Below, piece by piece: positions 4,449-6,709 of a DNA stretch of 6,709 nt. How positions within the stretch are numbered: the first letter of the stretch is position 1; every line of letters begins with the position of its first letter. Made by a program: the position numbers and the translations under genes. Source of the DNA: Spirochaetales bacterium (GTDB taxonomy: Bacteria; Spirochaetota; Spirochaetia; JABMQR01); NCBI GenBank assembly GCA_023139255.1, contig JAGLNY010000378.1, positions 1 through 6,709 of the forward strand, in the 5' to 3' direction. Below the pieces are notes generated by a model. That model saw only the letters and a list, made by a program, of their open reading frames with translations. It was not told the origin of the DNA and did no database searches.

Positions 4449-6709
4449 ATGAAAATTTTATGCAGAATTAATAATAGTAATAAAACCCTGATTTGCAATC
4501 CCGGGGATTCTGTACAGAAAATATTAAAAAATGCAGGCTATATTGCTGTCAGGAATAGTGATGACGGGGAGGGGTTTGCAGGAAGTGATACAATACTTGT
4601 TGATGGAATCCCGAAATATGCTTCATTGCTTTTACCCGGCCAGATAGATGGAAAATCCATACGTACCCCGGATGGACTGGCAAAGGGAAGAGAAATAACG
4701 GTTGTGCAGCAGGCTATGGTTGATGCTGGTGTAGTACAATCTGCATATAATGCTCCTGCTGCAGCACTGCTTATTACTGATCTTCTTCAAAAGATACCGG
4801 ATCCATCAAAGGATGATATTAGGGATGCCCTTTCAGGATTATTCAACAGGGCTACCGGATATAAACAGTTTTTTAATGCCGTTGAATTGGCAAAATCAAG
4901 AATTCAAAACACAGAGTATCAAGGTGATAGAATACCTGAGTTTCGGGATAAATTGAAATTTGTAGGAAAAGTGAAACCAAAAATCGACGGGAGAATGCTC
5001 GTTGCCGGTTGGAAAGCATATGTTGAAGACATGGTTGAACCTCAAGCCTGTATCCTGAAAATGATAACGAGCCCTTATGCACACGCATATATTAAAACTA
5101 TCGATATTTCAAACGCCCTCTCAGTTGAGGGGATAGTTGATATTATTACCCATGAAAATTGTCCGGATACTTATTACGGACAGGCAGGCCAGGGATTTCC
5201 TGAGCCGTCACCGTATGACAGAAGAATGTTTAACAGGAAATTACGGCATGTCGGGGATCGTGTAGCGGCAATTATAGCCGAAAACGATGAATCGGCAAAA
5301 CTTGCGGCGGACTTGATCACAGTAACGTATGAAGTACTGAAACCGGTTCTTTCAATTGATGATGCAATGCAGGAGAATGCACCAATTATTCATAACAGTA
5401 TTGTTGAGTATGTTTCAGGGGCTCCGGAAAATCTGCAGGAATACAATGCATCTGCAGATGAACGTGATGGGAAGGTGATCTATCAATTTCCCATCCATGG
5501 GAATCCCCATAAGAATATTGCTGCATCAGTATCGGGGGGGATTGGCGATATCGATAAAGGGTTTTTGCAAGCCGATGTAATTATTGATCGTGAATACAAT
5601 ACTTCACAAGTTCAATGTACGCCGCTTGAGACCCATATTGTTTATGCTAAAATGAGCGGGGAAAGGCTTATTATTCATGCATCCACTCAGGTTCCATGGC
5701 ATTTACGGAGAATAGTCGCAACTGCCTGCGGAATAAGTGAGAACCGTGTGCAGGTCATCAAGGAGCGCGTTGGCGGCGGGTACGGGTCAAAACAGGATAT
5801 ATTACTGGAAGATGTTGCAGGCTATGCGGCATATAAAACAGGCAGGTCTGTATTATATCGATTTACGCGGGAGCAGGAATTCATTGCCAATAGTACACGG
5901 CACCCGATGCGGATTTCAGTAAAACTTGGGGCTAAGCGGGATGGTACACTCACGGGTGTCTACATGGATGTTAAGGCAAATACCGGTCCCACTGGAAATC
6001 ATTGTCTGACAGTTCCCATGAATGCCTGCTCAAAGTCTCTGCCTTTATTTTTGTGTGATAATTTTAAGTTTGATGTAAATGTCTACTATACGAATGCTTC
6101 CCCAACAGGTGCCTATCAGGGGTATGGTGCACCGAAAGGTTCATATGCCATGCAGATGGCGGCAGCAGAGATGGCTGAAGAGCTTGGTATGGACCCTAAG
6201 GAATTCCTTGAATTAAACAGGGTCCATGAGGGATCGATGCTTGAGATCCTGAAATGTCTTGGTGAGGGACGTGAAGGAGTTGCTGCACCTGCAGTAAGTT
6301 GTGGCCTTGGTCCTGCTCTTAAAGAGGGTACCGGGATGATCGAGTGGGGTAAAAAAGAGGTCTCTGATGACCCTGATGTTAAGATTGGTAAGGGTGTTGT
6401 AATTATCCAGCAGGGTTCAGGTCTTCCGGGACTGGATCAATCAAATGCTACAATTAAAATGCTTGGTGATGGTACCTTTATGCTCTTTTCCGGAGGAGCG
6501 GATCTTGGTACGGGTCTGGATACTGTAAGTGTAAAGATGGCTTCGGAGGTTCTTCAGACAGATATGACCAATGTTTCCATATTATCCGGGGATACAGATA
6601 ATACACCATTCGATACCGGAGCATATGCTTCCAGCGGGACATACTTTTCCGGAAGCGCTTCCCTTCTGGCAGCGCAGGAGATGAAAAAAGAGATATTAAA
6701 GGCAGCATC
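4449..6709 (+). CDS. xdhD: XdhD-type molybdopterin-binding protein with degenerate [2Fe-2S] domain (3' truncated by window edge)
   Basis: The open frame runs from ATG 4449 off the window end, giving 753 codons of what is about 950 residues in E. coli XdhD. Residues 1-150 have the fold layout of an Fe-S subunit but lack all eight cluster cysteines. About 170-300 is the aldehyde-oxidase/xanthine-dehydrogenase hammerhead domain (KPKIDGRMLVAGWKAYVEDM; RHVGDRVAAIIAE). From about 305 onward come the molybdopterin-binding domains, with STQVPWHLRR (412-421), VGGGYGSKQD (441-450), GAYQGYGAPKG (554-564) and GGADLGTGLDT (682-692). Long segments (VRNSDDGxGFAGSD, VQQAMVDxGVVQS, HASTQVPWHLRR) agree with E. 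coli XdhD as I remember it, so the family call is firm. The ribosome site is AAGGAG at 4436-4441. XdhD/YgfM pairs occur with YgfK and SsnA in selenium-linked purine clusters. The substrate is not settled: a hypoxanthine/xanthine-type role is likely, and selenate reductase is an older proposal. The missing C-terminal part should carry the catalytic glutamate. Confidence 0.92.
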   Translation, partial: MKILCRINNSNKTLICNPGDSVQKILKNAGYIAVRNSDDGEGFAGSDTILVDGIPKYASLLLPGQIDGKSIRTPDGLAKGREITVVQQAMVDAGVVQSAYNAPAAALLITDLLQKIPDPSKDDIRDALSGLFNRATGYKQFFNAVELAKSRIQNTEYQGDRIPEFRDKLKFVGKVKPKIDGRMLVAGWKAYVEDMVEPQACILKMITSPYAHAYIKTIDISNALSVEGIVDIITHENCPDTYYGQAGQGFPEPSPYDRRMFNRKLRHVGDRVAAIIAENDESAKLAADLITVTYEVLKPVLSIDDAMQENAPIIHNSIVEYVSGAPENLQEYNASADERDGKVIYQFPIHGNPHKNIAASVSGGIGDIDKGFLQADVIIDREYNTSQVQCTPLETHIVYAKMSGERLIIHASTQVPWHLRRIVATACGISENRVQVIKERVGGGYGSKQDILLEDVAGYAAYKTGRSVLYRFTREQEFIANSTRHPMRISVKLGAKRDGTLTGVYMDVKANTGPTGNHCLTVPMNACSKSLPLFLCDNFKFDVNVYYTNASPTGAYQGYGAPKGSYAMQMAAAEMAEELGMDPKEFLELNRVHEGSMLEILKCLGEGREGVAAPAVSCGLGPALKEGTGMIEWGKKEVSDDPDVKIGKGVVIIQQGSGLPGLDQSNATIKMLGDGTFMLFSGGADLGTGLDTVSVKMASEVLQTDMTNVSILSGDTDNTPFDTGAYASSGTYFSGSASLLAAQEMKKEILKAA

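Noticed and set aside
4449..4898. XdhD as a decaying pseudogene because its Fe-S domain lacks cysteines
   Set aside because: There are no stops or frameshifts in 753 codons, the flanking scaffold is conserved, and E. coli XdhD seems to share the substitutions.
4750..5922. Short open frames at 4750-4956, 4873-5088, 4896-5084 and 5737-5922 (also 6478-6708 on the minus strand) as possible small genes in a seemingly gene-free stretch
   Set aside because: The whole stretch 4449-6709 is one open frame encoding the XdhD-type protein running off the window end; the short frames are shadows of it.
1..6709. Recurrent TACCGG/ACCGG words scattered through the window as a possible repeat or site family
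   Set aside because: They fall mostly in frame as Thr-Gly (ACC GGN) or similar codons at irregular spacing, and codon preference explains them.

Overview
The window is wall-to-wall coding sequence on the + strand. It holds six genes in a single tight cluster, cut at both ends, and all belong to molybdenum-hydroxylase and purine chemistry. Gene order is: xanthine-dehydrogenase-type large (Mo) subunit (3' end only); [2Fe-2S] subunit; FAD subunit; an amidohydrolase matching the 8-oxoguanine deaminase family; a YgfM-type FAD subunit; and an XdhD-type molybdopterin protein (5' three quarters only). Junctions range from a 7-nt overlap to a 23-nt gap. No promoter, terminator, RNA gene, mobile element or noncoding stretch over 25 nt is visible, so this looks like the interior of one operon.

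Region by region: 1-2195 is a three-subunit xanthine-dehydrogenase-like enzyme (Mo / Fe-S / FAD encoded as separate chains, in the order A-C-B). 2195-3571 is a metal-dependent deaminase of the TrzN/AtzB/8-oxoguanine deaminase branch of the amidohydrolase superfamily. 3595-6709 is a second, divergent molybdenum hydroxylase made of YgfM plus XdhD. Enterobacterial and clostridial relatives of YgfM and XdhD sit in selenium-linked gene neighbourhoods (ygfK, ssnA, ygfM, xdhD) that are now connected to anaerobic purine and urate breakdown. The most striking point is that XdhD carries a complete [2Fe-2S]-type N-terminal domain in which every one of the eight cluster cysteines is replaced. This can be read directly by comparison with the intact Fe-S subunit encoded in the same window.

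How they may work together (inference): the deaminase would turn 8-oxoguanine, or a related oxidised purine or pterin, into urate or its equivalent. The two molybdenum hydroxylases would then interconvert oxidised purines, perhaps reducing urate to xanthine under anaerobic conditions. 

Organism: moderate-to-low GC by eye (low-to-mid 40s %), frequent AGG/AGA/GGG/ATA codons, strong AGGAGG-type ribosome sites and the gene set suggest an anaerobic bacterium such as a member of the Clostridia/Firmicutes or a spirochaete. The sequence alone does not settle the phylum.
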